A stretch of DNA of 64,000 nt from CAVTND01 sp963735955. GTDB taxonomy: Bacteria; Pseudomonadota; Gammaproteobacteria; Burkholderiales; Burkholderiaceae_F. Positions 21,461 to 31,075 of the stretch are shown here, piece by piece. How positions within the stretch are numbered: the first letter of the stretch is position 1; every line of letters starts with the position of its first letter. Position numbers and translations under genes: made by a program. The stretch spans positions 248,001-312,000 of the forward strand of contig CAVTND010000002.1 of NCBI GenBank assembly GCA_963735955.1, in the 5' to 3' direction. The notes beneath the pieces were generated by a model, which saw only the letters and a list, made by a program, of their open reading frames with translations, made no database searches and was not told the DNA's origin.

Positions 21461-22522
21461 TCAGGCCGGGTTTCGATTGGCATGCAGCTTGGCATCGATC
21501 AGCGCCACGGTTTCGTCGACTGCCGAATGGCGCAGGCCGTGCGCGGCGGCAATTGTCTGTACCAGCAGATCGACCCGCTCGACATGGGCAGCGCCTCCGT
21601 AAACCGCACGCGCCACCGACGACGGATTGATCAGGCCGCGCGCCGCGACGGCATACTTGTCAAACGGCACGAGGTCCGCGTCCTTGGCTCCAAGTGTCCT
21701 GCACAGTTCGTAGGTCCACTCATAGACCTGGCGCGCGATGTCAGGTTCGCCATGCACCGCGCGTTCGATCGAGCGGATTCCATCCGCGTGGACGCAGCGG
21801 TAGTTACCCGCCATCAGCATGCTCCACTTGGCCAGCGGTACGAATACCGAGTCGTGCACCTTGAGCCGGACCGGCATCTGCAGCGGCCCGCCGCCTGCGT
21901 CGTAGCGGGAGTTGTCGATGTCGGCCTCGATCTGCCTAAGCATCGCTGTCGGCTCCGCTGCGCCGAACGGTGCGCTCTTGAAGTTGGATGGCAGCCGAAC
22001 CTGCAGCACATTGGCCGGCTCATCGGCAGGCCTGAAGGCCTGCGGATCAGGGCTGCACAGGGCCATCAGCGCCGGATCGAAACCGTCCCATACCGCCGGC
22101 TCGGTGTAGCACTTGCGACACTCTTGCTTCGGCACGCCGGCAATGCGCTCGAGGTAGGGCAGCGGCGGCATGTTCATCAGCGACAGGCAAGGTACCGCGG
22201 CTGCACCGATCGCTCGCATCAGCGTTCGCATTTCGGGCGCGGCGTACTGCGGCTCTTGCATCGCCAGCACCACCAGATCGAAGTCGGCCGGGTTCACTTC
22301 GTGCGGGCCTGCCGCCGACAGGCGGCCAGGCATGCGCCGCGAGTCGATTTCAAACAGGGCGCTGAAGCCCTTGACGGTAATTCGCGTGCGGATCCCTTCG
22401 CGATTGATCAGCGCGGCGTTCGTGGGACGGCAAACGAGGCACACGACATGCCCGGCCATCAGCAGCTTGGAAGCGAGCAGAGAGCCGTATGAAGCGCCGA
22501 GGATCAGAACATTGAACGGCAT
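21461..22522 (-). CDS. Ketopantoate reductase-like protein (PanE/ApbA family)
   Basis: About 353 residues. The N-terminal Rossmann motif is NVLILGASYGSLLASKLL, and the C-terminal helical domain (KWSMLMAGNYRCVHADGIRS) resembles PanE. It is longer than E. coli PanE and sits inside the oxalate operon. A role with an oxalate- or glyoxylate-derived 2-oxo acid is therefore possible, but the substrate cannot be read from sequence. Upstream in-frame sequence before ATG 22522 is unlike the family. Confidence 0.8.
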   Translation of the reverse strand: MPFNVLILGASYGSLLASKLLMAGHVVCLVCRPTNAALINREGIRTRITVKGFSALFEIDSRRMPGRLSAAGPHEVNPADFDLVVLAMQEPQYAAPEMRTLMRAIGAAAVPCLSLMNMPPLPYLERIAGVPKQECRKCYTEPAVWDGFDPALMALCSPDPQAFRPADEPANVLQVRLPSNFKSAPFGAAEPTAMLRQIEADIDNSRYDAGGGPLQMPVRLKVHDSVFVPLAKWSMLMAGNYRCVHADGIRSIERAVHGEPDIARQVYEWTYELCRTLGAKDADLVPFDKYAVAARGLINPSSVARAVYGGAAHVERVDLLVQTIAAAHGLRHSAVDETVALIDAKLHANRNPA

Positions 22523-22562
22523 GGCCTTGGCGCTTCCTGGTACGACATTGACGAACCCGCTG

Positions 22563-24694
22563 CTACAGCAGCCCGGCCCCGCGCGCCCACTGGTACTTTG
22601 CCGCCAGCACCGCAACCGGAATCTCGGTCGAATAGGCATAGGCCGGAATGCCGTGCTCGTACAGGTACTGCGCGGCCTCCTCGACCTGCACGTCGCCGGC
22701 GAGCGACGCGACCATCGGCTTTTCGATTCCCTTGGCGCGCATTTCCTCGCGCGCCTCGACCATGATCTTCGCGAACACCATCGGCGGCGTGATGATGGTG
22801 TGCCAGTAGCCGAGGATCAGCGCGTGGATGCGCGCGTCCGACAGCCCGAGCAGCACCGTGTTCTTGTAGGTCTGCGGCGGCTCGCCGCCGGTGATGTCGA
22901 CCGGGTTGCCGGCGGCGCCGAATGGCGGGATGAACTTGCGGAATGCCTGCGTCGAGATCGGCCGGCATCGGCATCAGCTTCAGCCCGTTGTCGACGCAGG
23001 CGTCGGACAGCAGCACGCCCGAGCCGCCGGCGCCGGTGATGATGACGATGTTCTCGCCCTTGGGCGTCGGTAGCACCGGTATGCCGCGCGCGAAGTCGAG
23101 CAGGTCGCGCAGCGACTCGGGCGCGGATCACGCCCGACTGGCGCAGCACGTCGTCGTAGATCTTGTCGTTGCCTGCGAGCGCGCCGGTGTGCGAGCTCGC
23201 CGCCTTGGCCCCGGCGGCGGTGCGACCCGCCTTGAGCATGATCACGGGCTTCTTCTTCGAAACGCGCTTGGCGACTTCGGCAAAGGCGCGGCCGTCCTTC
23301 AGGTCCTCGCAGTGCTGGGCGATGACGCTCGTATTCGGGTCCTGCTCGAAGAACAGCAGCAGGTCGTCCTCGTCGATGTCGGACTTGTTGCCGAGGCCGA
23401 CGATCGCCGACACGCCCATCTTGGCCGAGCGCGAGAAGCCGATGATCGCCATGCCGATGCCGCCCGACTGCGACGACAGCGCGGCCGATCCCTTGACGTC
23501 GTACGCGGTGCAGAACGTGGCGCACAGGTTGGCCGGCGTGTAGTAGAAGCCGTAGATGTTCGGCCCCATCAGGCGGATGTTGTACTTGCGGCCGATCTCG
23601 ACCAGCTCGGCCTGCATCTCGTGCTGGCCGGTCTCGGCGAAACCCGAGGGGATCAGCACCGCGCCCGCAATCTTCTTCTCGCCGCATTCGATCAGCGCGC
23701 CGGCGACGAACTTGGCTGGGATCGCGAATACCGCGGCGTCGATCTCGCCCGGCACGTCCTTCACGCTCTTGTAGGCCTTGTAGCCCATGATCTCGGCGGC
23801 CTTCGGGTGGATCGGGTGATCTGGCCCTTGTAGCCGCCGTTGATCAGGTTCTTCATCACCGAGTTGCCGATCTTGCCGGTCTCGTCCGACGCGCCGATCA
23901 CCGCCACCGCCTTCGGCTGCATGATGCGGTTCATCGACTTCACGACCTCGGCCTCGGGCGGGCGATAGCGCGGCGGCTTGGCTGCGAAGTCGACGACGAT
24001 CCGCACGTCGGCAGCGGTCGCGCCTGCCTTGGTCGCGAACACCGGGTTCAGGTCCATCTCGGAGATTTCCGGAAAGTCGCTGACCAGCTCGCTGACGCCG
24101 ACGATCAGCTCGGCCAGCGCCTCGCGGTTCACCGCCTCGCCGCCGCGCACGCCCTTCAGCATCTCGGCGGCCTGGATGCCGTCGAGCATCGACAGCGCGT
24201 CGGCCTGTCGTCGCCGGTGCGAGGCGGAAAGTGATGTCCTTGAGCACTTCGACGAGCACGCCGCCGAGGCCGAATGCGACCAGCTTGCCGAAGCTGCCGT
24301 CGGTGACCGCGCCGACGATGACCTCCTGGCCGCCCTTGAGCATCTGCTGCACCTGCACGCCGACGATTCGGGCGTCGGCCTTGTAGCGCTTCGCGTTCGC
24401 GAGGATGGTTTCATAGGCCTTCACGGCTTCGTCGGCGCTCATCACACCGACGATCACGCCGCCCGCCTCGGTCTTGTGCAGGATGTCGGGTGAGACGATC
24501 TTCAGCACCACTGGGAAACCCATGCCGGCGGCCAGCTTGCCGGCTTCGGCGGCGCTGCCCGCGACCCCTTCGCGCGGCACCGCGATGCCGTAGGCGTCGC
24601 AGACCTGTTTGCCCTCGGGCGCAGTGAGCGAATCGCGGCCGGCGGCGCGCACGGCGTCGAGAATCTGGCGGACCTTGGCTTTTTCTTTGTTCAT
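22563..24694 (-). CDS. NDP-forming acyl-CoA synthetase family protein (at least four frameshifts)
   Basis: About 710 residues once reassembled. The order is an N-terminal ATP-grasp domain (GKQVCDAYGIAVPREG, GFPVVLKIVSPDILHKTEAG), a CoA-binding Rossmann domain (MQPKAVAVIGASDETGKIGN), and succinyl-CoA-ligase-like domains (ALSSQSGGIGMAIIGF; ASSHTGALAGNDKIYD). Breaks lie near 24213, 23822, 23127 and 22960. The class interconverts acyl-CoA and acid plus ATP. Between frc and the PanE-like gene it may act on oxalyl-, formyl- or acetyl-CoA; this is inference. The end AKYQWARGAGLL is in a third frame. Confidence 0.82.
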
Positions 24695-24789
24695 GCTGTC
24701 CTCTGTGCCGTCCTCTGGTAGGTGCCGCGAGCCGGCGGCAGCTCGGTCAGTGTGAATGCGTGCGGCGTCTGTAGTCGTCAAATCGGGCG

Positions 24790-26037
24790 TCAGATCGCCT
24801 TGGCTTCGCGCAGCGCGGTGATGTCGCCCTGCGAGTAGCCGAGTTGTTTCAGCACCTCCTCGGTGTGCTCGCCGAGCAACGGCGAGCGCGTGACCTCGGT
24901 GGCGCTGTCCGACATCTTGATCGGGTTACCCACGCTGAAGTACTTGCCGCGCTTGGGGTGGTCGACTTCGACCACGGTACCGGTGGCGCGCAGCGAGGGC
25001 TCCTCGAGGATCTCTTTCATCGACAGAATCGGCCCGCACGGGATGTCGTGCTTGTTGAGGATGTCCATCGCATCGAACTTGGTCTTGGTCATCGTCCACT
25101 TCTCGATCTCGCCGAAGATCTCCATGAGATGCGGCAGGCGCGCCTTCGGCGTGGCGTACCGCGGGTCGGTCAGCCATTCCGGCCTGCCGATCACCTCGCA
25201 GATGTCCTTCCAGACCGGCGCCTGCGTGATGAAGTAGATATACGCGTTGGGGTCGGTCTCCCAGCCCTTGCACTTGAGGATCCATCCGGGCTGGCCGCCG
25301 CCCGACGCGTTGCCGGCGCGCGGCACAGCTTCGAGGAATTTGCCATTCGGGTACTGCGGATATTCTTCCATCACCTTCGTGCGGTCGAGGCGCTGCTGGT
25401 CGCGCAGCTTGACGCGACACAGGTTGAGCACGCCGTCCTGCATCGCCGCCAGGACCTTCTGTCCGCGGCCCGTGGTCTTGCGCTGGTACAGCGCGGCGAC
25501 GATGCCAAGCGCAAGATGCAGGCCGGTGCCCGAGTCGCCGATCTGCGCGCCGGTGACCAGCGGCGGACCGTCGTCGAAGCCGGTGGTCGACGCGGAACCG
25601 CCGGCACATTGCGCGACGTTTTCGTAGACCTTGCAATCTTCGTACGGCCCGGGTCCGAATCCCTTGACCGACGCGACGATCATCTTCGGATTGAGCTCCT
25701 GGATGCGCTCCCACGTGAAGCCCATGCGGTCGAGCGCGCCGGGGGCGAAATTCTCCACCAGCACGTCGCATTTCTTCACCAGTGCTTCCAGCACTTCCTT
25801 GCCCTTGGGGTTCTTGGCGTCGACGGTGATCGAGCGCTTGTTGTGGTTCAGCATCGTGAAGTAGAGGCTGTCGACGCCGGGGATGTCGCGCAGCTGGCCG
25901 CGCGTGATGTCGCCCTCGCCCGCGCGCTCGACCTTGATCACGTCGGCGCCCAGCCACGCGAGGAGCTGCGTGCACGTCGGGCCCGACTGCACGTGGGTGA
26001 AATCGAGGATGCGAACGCCGTCGAGAGCTTTGCTCAT
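24790..26037 (-). CDS. frc: Formyl-CoA:oxalate CoA-transferase
   Basis: Class III CoA-transferase, 415 residues. It moves CoA from formyl-CoA to oxalate, making oxalyl-CoA and releasing formate. Family features are the N terminus KALDGVRILDFTHVQSGPT, VENFAPGALDRMGFTW, the catalytic Asp in VTGAQIGDSGTGLHLALG, and GGGQPGWILKCKG. Length matches Frc. It follows oxc by 55 bp on the same strand, the classic oxalotrophy pair. The gene is intact, in contrast to the next gene downstream. Confidence 0.95.
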   Translation of the reverse strand: MSKALDGVRILDFTHVQSGPTCTQLLAWLGADVIKVERAGEGDITRGQLRDIPGVDSLYFTMLNHNKRSITVDAKNPKGKEVLEALVKKCDVLVENFAPGALDRMGFTWERIQELNPKMIVASVKGFGPGPYEDCKVYENVAQCAGGSASTTGFDDGPPLVTGAQIGDSGTGLHLALGIVAALYQRKTTGRGQKVLAAMQDGVLNLCRVKLRDQQRLDRTKVMEEYPQYPNGKFLEAVPRAGNASGGGQPGWILKCKGWETDPNAYIYFITQAPVWKDICEVIGRPEWLTDPRYATPKARLPHLMEIFGEIEKWTMTKTKFDAMDILNKHDIPCGPILSMKEILEEPSLRATGTVVEVDHPKRGKYFSVGNPIKMSDSATEVTRSPLLGEHTEEVLKQLGYSQGDITALREAKAI

Positions 26038-26092
26038 GGGATCTTTCTGATCTCGCTGGATAGGGTTGCGGGAAAAACCTGCCTGGCCGCAC

Positions 26093-27817
26093 TCACTTCT
26101 TCTTCGCGCTTTGCGGGTTCAGGCTCGTGATGCGGCCGCTCTCGGTGCCGGCGGTTTCGTCGATCACGGCGTTGATGAGCGTCGGCCGGCGCGAGGCGAT
26201 GGCCTCGATCATGGCACTGCGAAGCTGCTCCGGCGTTGCGGCGTGAACACCCTTGCCGCCGAAGGCCTCCACAATCAGCTCGTAGCGCGCGTTTTTCACG
26301 AACACCGTCGGCGCCACATCAGGCCCGCCGGCCGGGTTCTTGTCGGTGCCGGCGTACACACCGTTGTTGTTGAACACGATCACACACACCGGAAGCTTGT
26401 AGCGGCAGATCGTCTCGACCTCCATGCCGGAGAAGCCGAATGCGCTGTCTCCTTCAATCGCGATCACCTGCTGGCCGGTGCTCACCGCGGCGCCGACGGC
26501 AAAGCCCATGCCGATGCCCATGATGCCCCAGGTGCCGCAATCCAGCCGTTTGCGCGGCTCGAACATGTCGACAATGGAGCGCGCGAAGTCCAGCGTGTTC
26601 GCGCCTTCGTTCACGACGATCATGTCCGGGTGCGCCTTTACCTGCTCGCGGATAACGTTCAGCGCGCTGTGGAAGTTCATCGGCGACGGGTTCAGCGCCA
26701 GGGTCGCAGCCATCTTCGACAGATTCTTGTCCTTGCGTTCGGCGATGGCGCCGGTCCAGTCGGCGGGTGGCTTGGCCCAGTTCGACCCCATCCCGGCCAG
26801 CAGCGCCGAGACGCACGAGCCGATGTCGCCGATCAGCGGCGCGGCAATCGCCACATTGCTGTCGATCTCGGTCGGGGCGATGTCGATCTGGATGAACTGC
26901 TTCGGATTCGGTGCGCCCCAGGTCTTGCCCTTGCCGTGCGAAAGCAGCCAGTTCAGACGCGCGCCGACCAGCATCACGACATCGGCCTGGTCCAGCACAT
27001 AGGAGCGCGCTGCGGACGCGGACTGCTCATGGTTGTCCGGCAACAGGCCCTTGGCCATCGACATCGGCAGATACGGGATGCCCGATTTCTCGACGAGGGC
27101 GCGGATATCGGCGTCGGCCTGCGCGTAAGCCGCGCCCTTGCCGAGCAATATCAACGGCCGCTTCGCGTTCTTGAGAACATCGAGCGCACGCTTTACGGCG
27201 TCAGGTGCCGGAATCTGGCGCGGCGCCGCGTCCACGACCTTCACTAGCGACTGCTTGCCGATCGCTGCGTCGATCGTCTGACCGAACAGCTTGGCTGGCA
27301 GGTCGAGGTACACGCCGCCGGGACGACCGGACAGCGCCGAGCGGATTGCGCGCGCGATGCCGATGCCGATATCCTGCGCATGGAGCACACGAAACGCCGC
27401 CTTGCAAAATGGTTTGGCGGCGTTCAGCTGGTCCATCTCCTCGTAGTCGCCCTGGGCCAGATCGACGATCTCGCGCTCCGACGAGCCGCTGATCAGGATC
27501 ATCGGGAAGCAGTTCACCGTCGCATTCGCCAACGCCGTCAGACCGTTCAGGAAGCCTGGCGCCGAAACGGTGAGGCAGATGCCGGGTTGTTTCGTCAGAA
27601 AGCCCACCGCGGCCGCTGCGTTGCCCGCGTGCTGCTCGTGGCGAAACGAAATCACGCGCATGCCTTCGGCCTGCATCTTGCGGGTCAGATCGGTGATCGG
27701 TATGCCGGGCAGGCCGAAAACGGTGCTGATGCCATTGAGTTTGAGCGCATCGATGACGAGGTGAAACCCATCGGTCAGTGCTGCAGTTTGCACGTCGATG
27801 CTCATGTCGGTGCTCAT
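26093..27817 (-). CDS. oxc: Oxalyl-CoA decarboxylase
   Basis: ThDP-dependent enzyme splitting oxalyl-CoA to formyl-CoA and CO2, 574 residues. The catalytic Glu is in SFRHEQHAGNAAAAVGFL. The ThDP-Mg motif runs from GDSAFGFSGME to VIVFNNNGVY. Other Oxc traits are VFGLPGIPITDL and GSSEREIVDLAQGDYEEMDQ. M1 and M5 (27805) are both possible starts. First gene of the oxalate operon, with a palindromic operator about 104 bp upstream. Confidence 0.96.
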   Translation of the reverse strand: MSTDMSIDVQTAALTDGFHLVIDALKLNGISTVFGLPGIPITDLTRKMQAEGMRVISFRHEQHAGNAAAAVGFLTKQPGICLTVSAPGFLNGLTALANATVNCFPMILISGSSEREIVDLAQGDYEEMDQLNAAKPFCKAAFRVLHAQDIGIGIARAIRSALSGRPGGVYLDLPAKLFGQTIDAAIGKQSLVKVVDAAPRQIPAPDAVKRALDVLKNAKRPLILLGKGAAYAQADADIRALVEKSGIPYLPMSMAKGLLPDNHEQSASAARSYVLDQADVVMLVGARLNWLLSHGKGKTWGAPNPKQFIQIDIAPTEIDSNVAIAAPLIGDIGSCVSALLAGMGSNWAKPPADWTGAIAERKDKNLSKMAATLALNPSPMNFHSALNVIREQVKAHPDMIVVNEGANTLDFARSIVDMFEPRKRLDCGTWGIMGIGMGFAVGAAVSTGQQVIAIEGDSAFGFSGMEVETICRYKLPVCVIVFNNNGVYAGTDKNPAGGPDVAPTVFVKNARYELIVEAFGGKGVHAATPEQLRSAMIEAIASRRPTLINAVIDETAGTESGRITSLNPQSAKKK

Positions 27818-27920
27818 GTCGATAGGTCCTTCCGCGGCGCCCCATTTGGCGAAACGGGCGCGGCGGCAATGGGTGAAGTCGGGTCGGACCTATCATAGGA
27901 AGCCTCGCGTCGATTCACCG

Positions 27921-27934
27921 TTGACCGAGGTCAA
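27921..27934. promoter_or_regulatory. FNR/CRP-type palindromic operator upstream of oxc
   Basis: Perfect dyad TTGACCGAGGTCAA (TTGAC-N4-GTCAA). It lies 104 bp from the oxc start and 52 bp before the Crp/Fnr gene, in their shared divergent region. The box and the 7 bases after it match the box before tctC at 18 of 21 positions. The half-site fits the E-xx-SR recognition helix of the adjacent regulator. Confidence 0.7.
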
Positions 27935-27985
27935 GTTCTGGAATCTGAAACGAATGCGGACGCGGTACCGTTGCTTGAACCCTCG

Positions 27986-28600
27986 ATGCCCTCAATTTCC
28001 CTGGAGCAGCATGCTGAGCGCAACATCATTCGCGTTCAGCTGAAACAAAACGTCGTTCTCAAGGAGATGACTGACGCCGAGCGCAATGCGCTGGAGCGCC
28101 ACCTGGTCATTGTCGATTGCGCCAAGGGCGACTACCTGCTGCACCAGGGCGTGCACGACATGGAGCAATACTTCGTGCTCGACGGCATCTTGAAGCGCGT
28201 CGTGACCAGTGCCGATGCGAAGGAACTCATCCTGCGATTTGCGGTGGATGGCGACATGGAGACCAGCTATGCCGCCTGGCGGCTGAATACGCCCACGCCC
28301 TACAGCATCATGTGCGTGACCAAGGCCAGGGTAGCCATGCTGCCGATGCCCACCTGGGTCACATTCCTGGACCAGCATTCAAGGTTCAAGACGGAATTCG
28401 AATACCAGGTGATGCGCCTGATGAGCGAAATCATGGCGCACACCATCACGCTGCACCTGCTCGACGGGCCCGGGCGCGTGCGCCGATTCGAGCGCAAGCA
28501 CCCCGAACTCGTCGAGCGAATACCGAAGAAGGAACTGGCGGCGTACCTGAACCTGTCGGCCGAAACGCTGAGTCGGCTGAAGCAGCGCGGCAAGATCTAG
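27986..28600 (+). CDS. Crp/Fnr-family regulator, divergent from oxc
   Basis: 204 residues from ATG 27986. An N-terminal cyclic-nucleotide-type beta-roll (LVIVDCAKGDYLLHQG to VDGDMETSYAAW) is followed by a long dimer helix and a C-terminal winged helix (RIPKKELAAYLNLSAETLSRLKQRG). The recognition helix has the FNR-type E-xx-SR pattern. The N-terminal Cys cluster that binds Fe-S in FNR is absent, so the signal is not obviously oxygen and may be a metabolite. Its position and operators suggest control of oxc, tctC and itself. Confidence 0.88.
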   Translation: MPSISLEQHAERNIIRVQLKQNVVLKEMTDAERNALERHLVIVDCAKGDYLLHQGVHDMEQYFVLDGILKRVVTSADAKELILRFAVDGDMETSYAAWRLNTPTPYSIMCVTKARVAMLPMPTWVTFLDQHSRFKTEFEYQVMRLMSEIMAHTITLHLLDGPGRVRRFERKHPELVERIPKKELAAYLNLSAETLSRLKQRGKI

Positions 28601-28641
28601 TGGCCTGCAACAGTCGATTCAGGACCTGTTCACGCCAGGCT

Positions 28642-29475
28642 TCAGGCTCGCGCGGACGGGAACAGTCGCGAAGTGGCCATCACGCGCAGCTGGTTGTCGA
28701 TGTCCGTCACGCCCGGCACCGCCGCCGCGACCTGCGCCGTTGCAGCCAGTTCTTCGGCGGTGACCACAATGCCGCGCAACGTGACGTGACTTGCGGTGCT
28801 GTCGATCGTGATGCTGACGTCGCGCGTGCGCTCGTCGGATTTCAGTGCCGCGCGCACGCGCGCCTGCAGCGCCAGACCCTGCAGCAGCGCTCGCGACGCG
28901 GCAGTTTCGGAAAATTCGGGCCGCGCCACCAGCGTACGGATCTGCTGCACGCAGCCGTCGACCGAGATCCGCTCGGTGTTCAGCACCAGGTCGTACAGCA
29001 GCGGATCGCCCCAGGTCACACCGAACTGCGCATGCATCCGCGATGCGTGAGCCTGGTCGCTGCGCCGGATTTCGCTGGCAGCCAGATCGGCATCATCGGT
29101 ATCCAGGTGCGTCATCAGCCACTCGACGCGTCTGGCAAGGGGCCGCGTGACGCGTACGCACACCACATGCGGCACTGGTCGCAACAGGCAGGTTGCACCC
29201 CAGCCGCGCAGTACCACGTTGCCGCGCGCCGCGATTTCGAGCACCTCTTCGGCCGTGTAGATCGCCATGCTTTCGCGGTCTGCCGTCAGCCGCTCGATGG
29301 CACCGGCCTTGCCCTCCCGCAGCCGTGTGATCAGACTCCGCGACACCAGCATCTTGCTGGCCACGTGGTCGACCACCTCGTGCCGCATCGTCGCCAGACC
29401 GAGTTCCCGAGCCAGCGTTTCGGCCACGTCCTTGGCCAGCGAACCCATTTCCTGGGTCAGTGCGACGACAGGCAT
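28642..29475 (-). CDS. Cytidylate kinase-like protein fused to a BON domain
   Basis: 277 residues. The N-terminal half resembles cytidylate-kinase-like (AAA_33/CMP kinase 2) proteins: MPVVALTQEMGSLAKDVAE, ELGLATMRHEVVDHVA, VVLRGWGATCLLR, VVCVRVTRPLARRVEWL. A canonical P-loop GxxxxGK is not evident; the equivalent loop reads TQEMGSLAKD. Residues about 200-272 form a BON domain (VRAALKSDERTRDVSITI, HVTLRGIVVTAEELA, VPGVTDIDNQLRV), normally phospholipid-binding. It follows tctA by 33 bp on the same strand. The biochemical role is unknown. Confidence 0.72.
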   Translation of the reverse strand: MPVVALTQEMGSLAKDVAETLARELGLATMRHEVVDHVASKMLVSRSLITRLREGKAGAIERLTADRESMAIYTAEEVLEIAARGNVVLRGWGATCLLRPVPHVVCVRVTRPLARRVEWLMTHLDTDDADLAASEIRRSDQAHASRMHAQFGVTWGDPLLYDLVLNTERISVDGCVQQIRTLVARPEFSETAASRALLQGLALQARVRAALKSDERTRDVSITIDSTASHVTLRGIVVTAEELAATAQVAAAVPGVTDIDNQLRVMATSRLFPSARA

Positions 29476-29508
29476 TTCAACGTCCTCCGGTCATAGGCAC
29501 GCAGCAGG

Positions 29509-31011
29509 CTAGGCGACCTTCGGCGAGCGAATTGCTCCCAGCGCTTTCGAGATCAACGGCCAGAACAGCATAAGAAACGCCAGAGTCGTGATCGAGCCTA
29601 CCAGGGGATTGGCCCACATGATCCTCAGATCGCCCTGCGACATCAGCATGGACTGGCGGAACGAGTCCTCTGCCCTGTCGCCGAGCACCAGGGCCAGCAC
29701 CAGCGGCGCCAACGGATAGTCCAGTTTCTTGAACACATAGCCGATGACGCCGAAGCCGAGCATGAACCAGACGTCGAGCATCGCGCTGTGCACCGTGTAG
29801 GCGCCGATCGCGCAGATGACGATGATGATGGGCGCGATGATCGAGAACGGAATTCGCAGGATCGACGCGAACAGCGGCACCGTGGTCAGCACGACGATTA
29901 GGCCGACGATATTGCCCAGGTACATGCTGGCGATCAGGCCCCAGACGAAATCCTTCTGCTCGATGAACAGCAGTGGCCCAGGCTGAAGGCCCCAGATCAG
30001 GAGCCCCCCAAGCAGCACCGCGGCAGTGGGAGAGCCGGGAATCCCGAGCGCCAGCATTGGCAGCAGCGCGGCGGTGCCGGCTGCATGGGCAGCCGTCTCC
30101 GGCGCCACCACCCCCTCGATCTCGCCGGTGCCGAACTTCGATCCGTTTTTCGAGAACTTCTTCGCCAGACCGTAGCTCATGAAGGACGCCGGAGTCGCAC
30201 CTCCCGGCGTGATGCCCATCCAGATGCCGACCAGTGAACTGCGCAGCAAGGTGACCCAGTATTTTGGCAACTCTTTCCAGGTCTCCCAGACGACCTTGCG
30301 GTTGATGCGCGCCGACTTGCCGGAAAAGCTCAAGCCCTCTTCCATCGACAGCAGGATCTCGCCTATTCCGAACAGCCCGATGACGGCGATCAGGAAGTCG
30401 AATCCGCGCATCAGCTCGTGCTGACCGAAAGTCAGGCGCAACTGCCCGGTGACCGTGTCCAGGCCTACCGCCGCCAGCGCGAAGCCCAAGGCCATCGAGA
30501 CCAGGATCTTGAATGGCGAACCCTTGCCCATGCCGACGAAACTGCAAAACGTCAGCAGGTAAACCGAGAAGAACTCAGGCGCGCCGAACTTGAGCGCGAA
30601 CCGCGCCACCAGCGGCGCCAGGAAGGTGATCATCAACACGGCCACGAGTGCGCCGACGAACGATGATGTGAAGGCCCCCGTCAGTGCCTGGCCGGCCTGG
30701 CCTTTCTGGGCGAGCGGGTAGCCGTCAAACGTCGTGGCGACCGACCAGGGTTCACCGGGAATGTTGAACAGGATCGAGGTGATGGCGCCACCGAACAAGG
30801 CGCCCCAGTAGATGCAGGAGAGCATCACGATGGCCGAGGTTGGTGACATCGTGAACGTCAACGGCAGCAGAATTGCCACGCCGTTGGCGCCGCCCAGTCC
30901 CGGCAGCACGCCGATCAGCACGCCGAGCACGATTCCTACAAACATCAGGGCAAAGTTCGTCGGCGTCAGTACGACGCTGAACCCCTGCATCAACGAACCA
31001 AATTCTTCCAT
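29509..31011 (-). CDS. tctA: Tripartite tricarboxylate transporter large permease TctA
   Basis: 500 residues with 10-12 hydrophobic segments. TctA-family signatures are GVLIGVLPGLGGANGVAILLPLTF, CIYWGALFGGAITSILFNIPGEP and the second-half repeat GITPGGATPASFMSYGLAKKF. This inner-membrane channel works with TctB and the periplasmic protein TctC, using the ion gradient for organic acid uptake. It is 64 bp downstream of tctB. From its shared operator with oxc, oxalate is a candidate cargo, by inference. Confidence 0.94.
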   Translation of the reverse strand: MEEFGSLMQGFSVVLTPTNFALMFVGIVLGVLIGVLPGLGGANGVAILLPLTFTMSPTSAIVMLSCIYWGALFGGAITSILFNIPGEPWSVATTFDGYPLAQKGQAGQALTGAFTSSFVGALVAVLMITFLAPLVARFALKFGAPEFFSVYLLTFCSFVGMGKGSPFKILVSMALGFALAAVGLDTVTGQLRLTFGQHELMRGFDFLIAVIGLFGIGEILLSMEEGLSFSGKSARINRKVVWETWKELPKYWVTLLRSSLVGIWMGITPGGATPASFMSYGLAKKFSKNGSKFGTGEIEGVVAPETAAHAAGTAALLPMLALGIPGSPTAAVLLGGLLIWGLQPGPLLFIEQKDFVWGLIASMYLGNIVGLIVVLTTVPLFASILRIPFSIIAPIIIVICAIGAYTVHSAMLDVWFMLGFGVIGYVFKKLDYPLAPLVLALVLGDRAEDSFRQSMLMSQGDLRIMWANPLVGSITTLAFLMLFWPLISKALGAIRSPKVA

Positions 31012-31075
31012 CTAATCGAGCTCCGGGATGGGCCTACAACACTGCGGCAAGCCTCTGGCTATCCGCACAGGGGTG

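Noticed and set aside
26066..27247. A 393-codon frame antisense to oxc
   Set aside because: Oxc on the other strand has full ThDP-enzyme motifs; the antisense frame has none.
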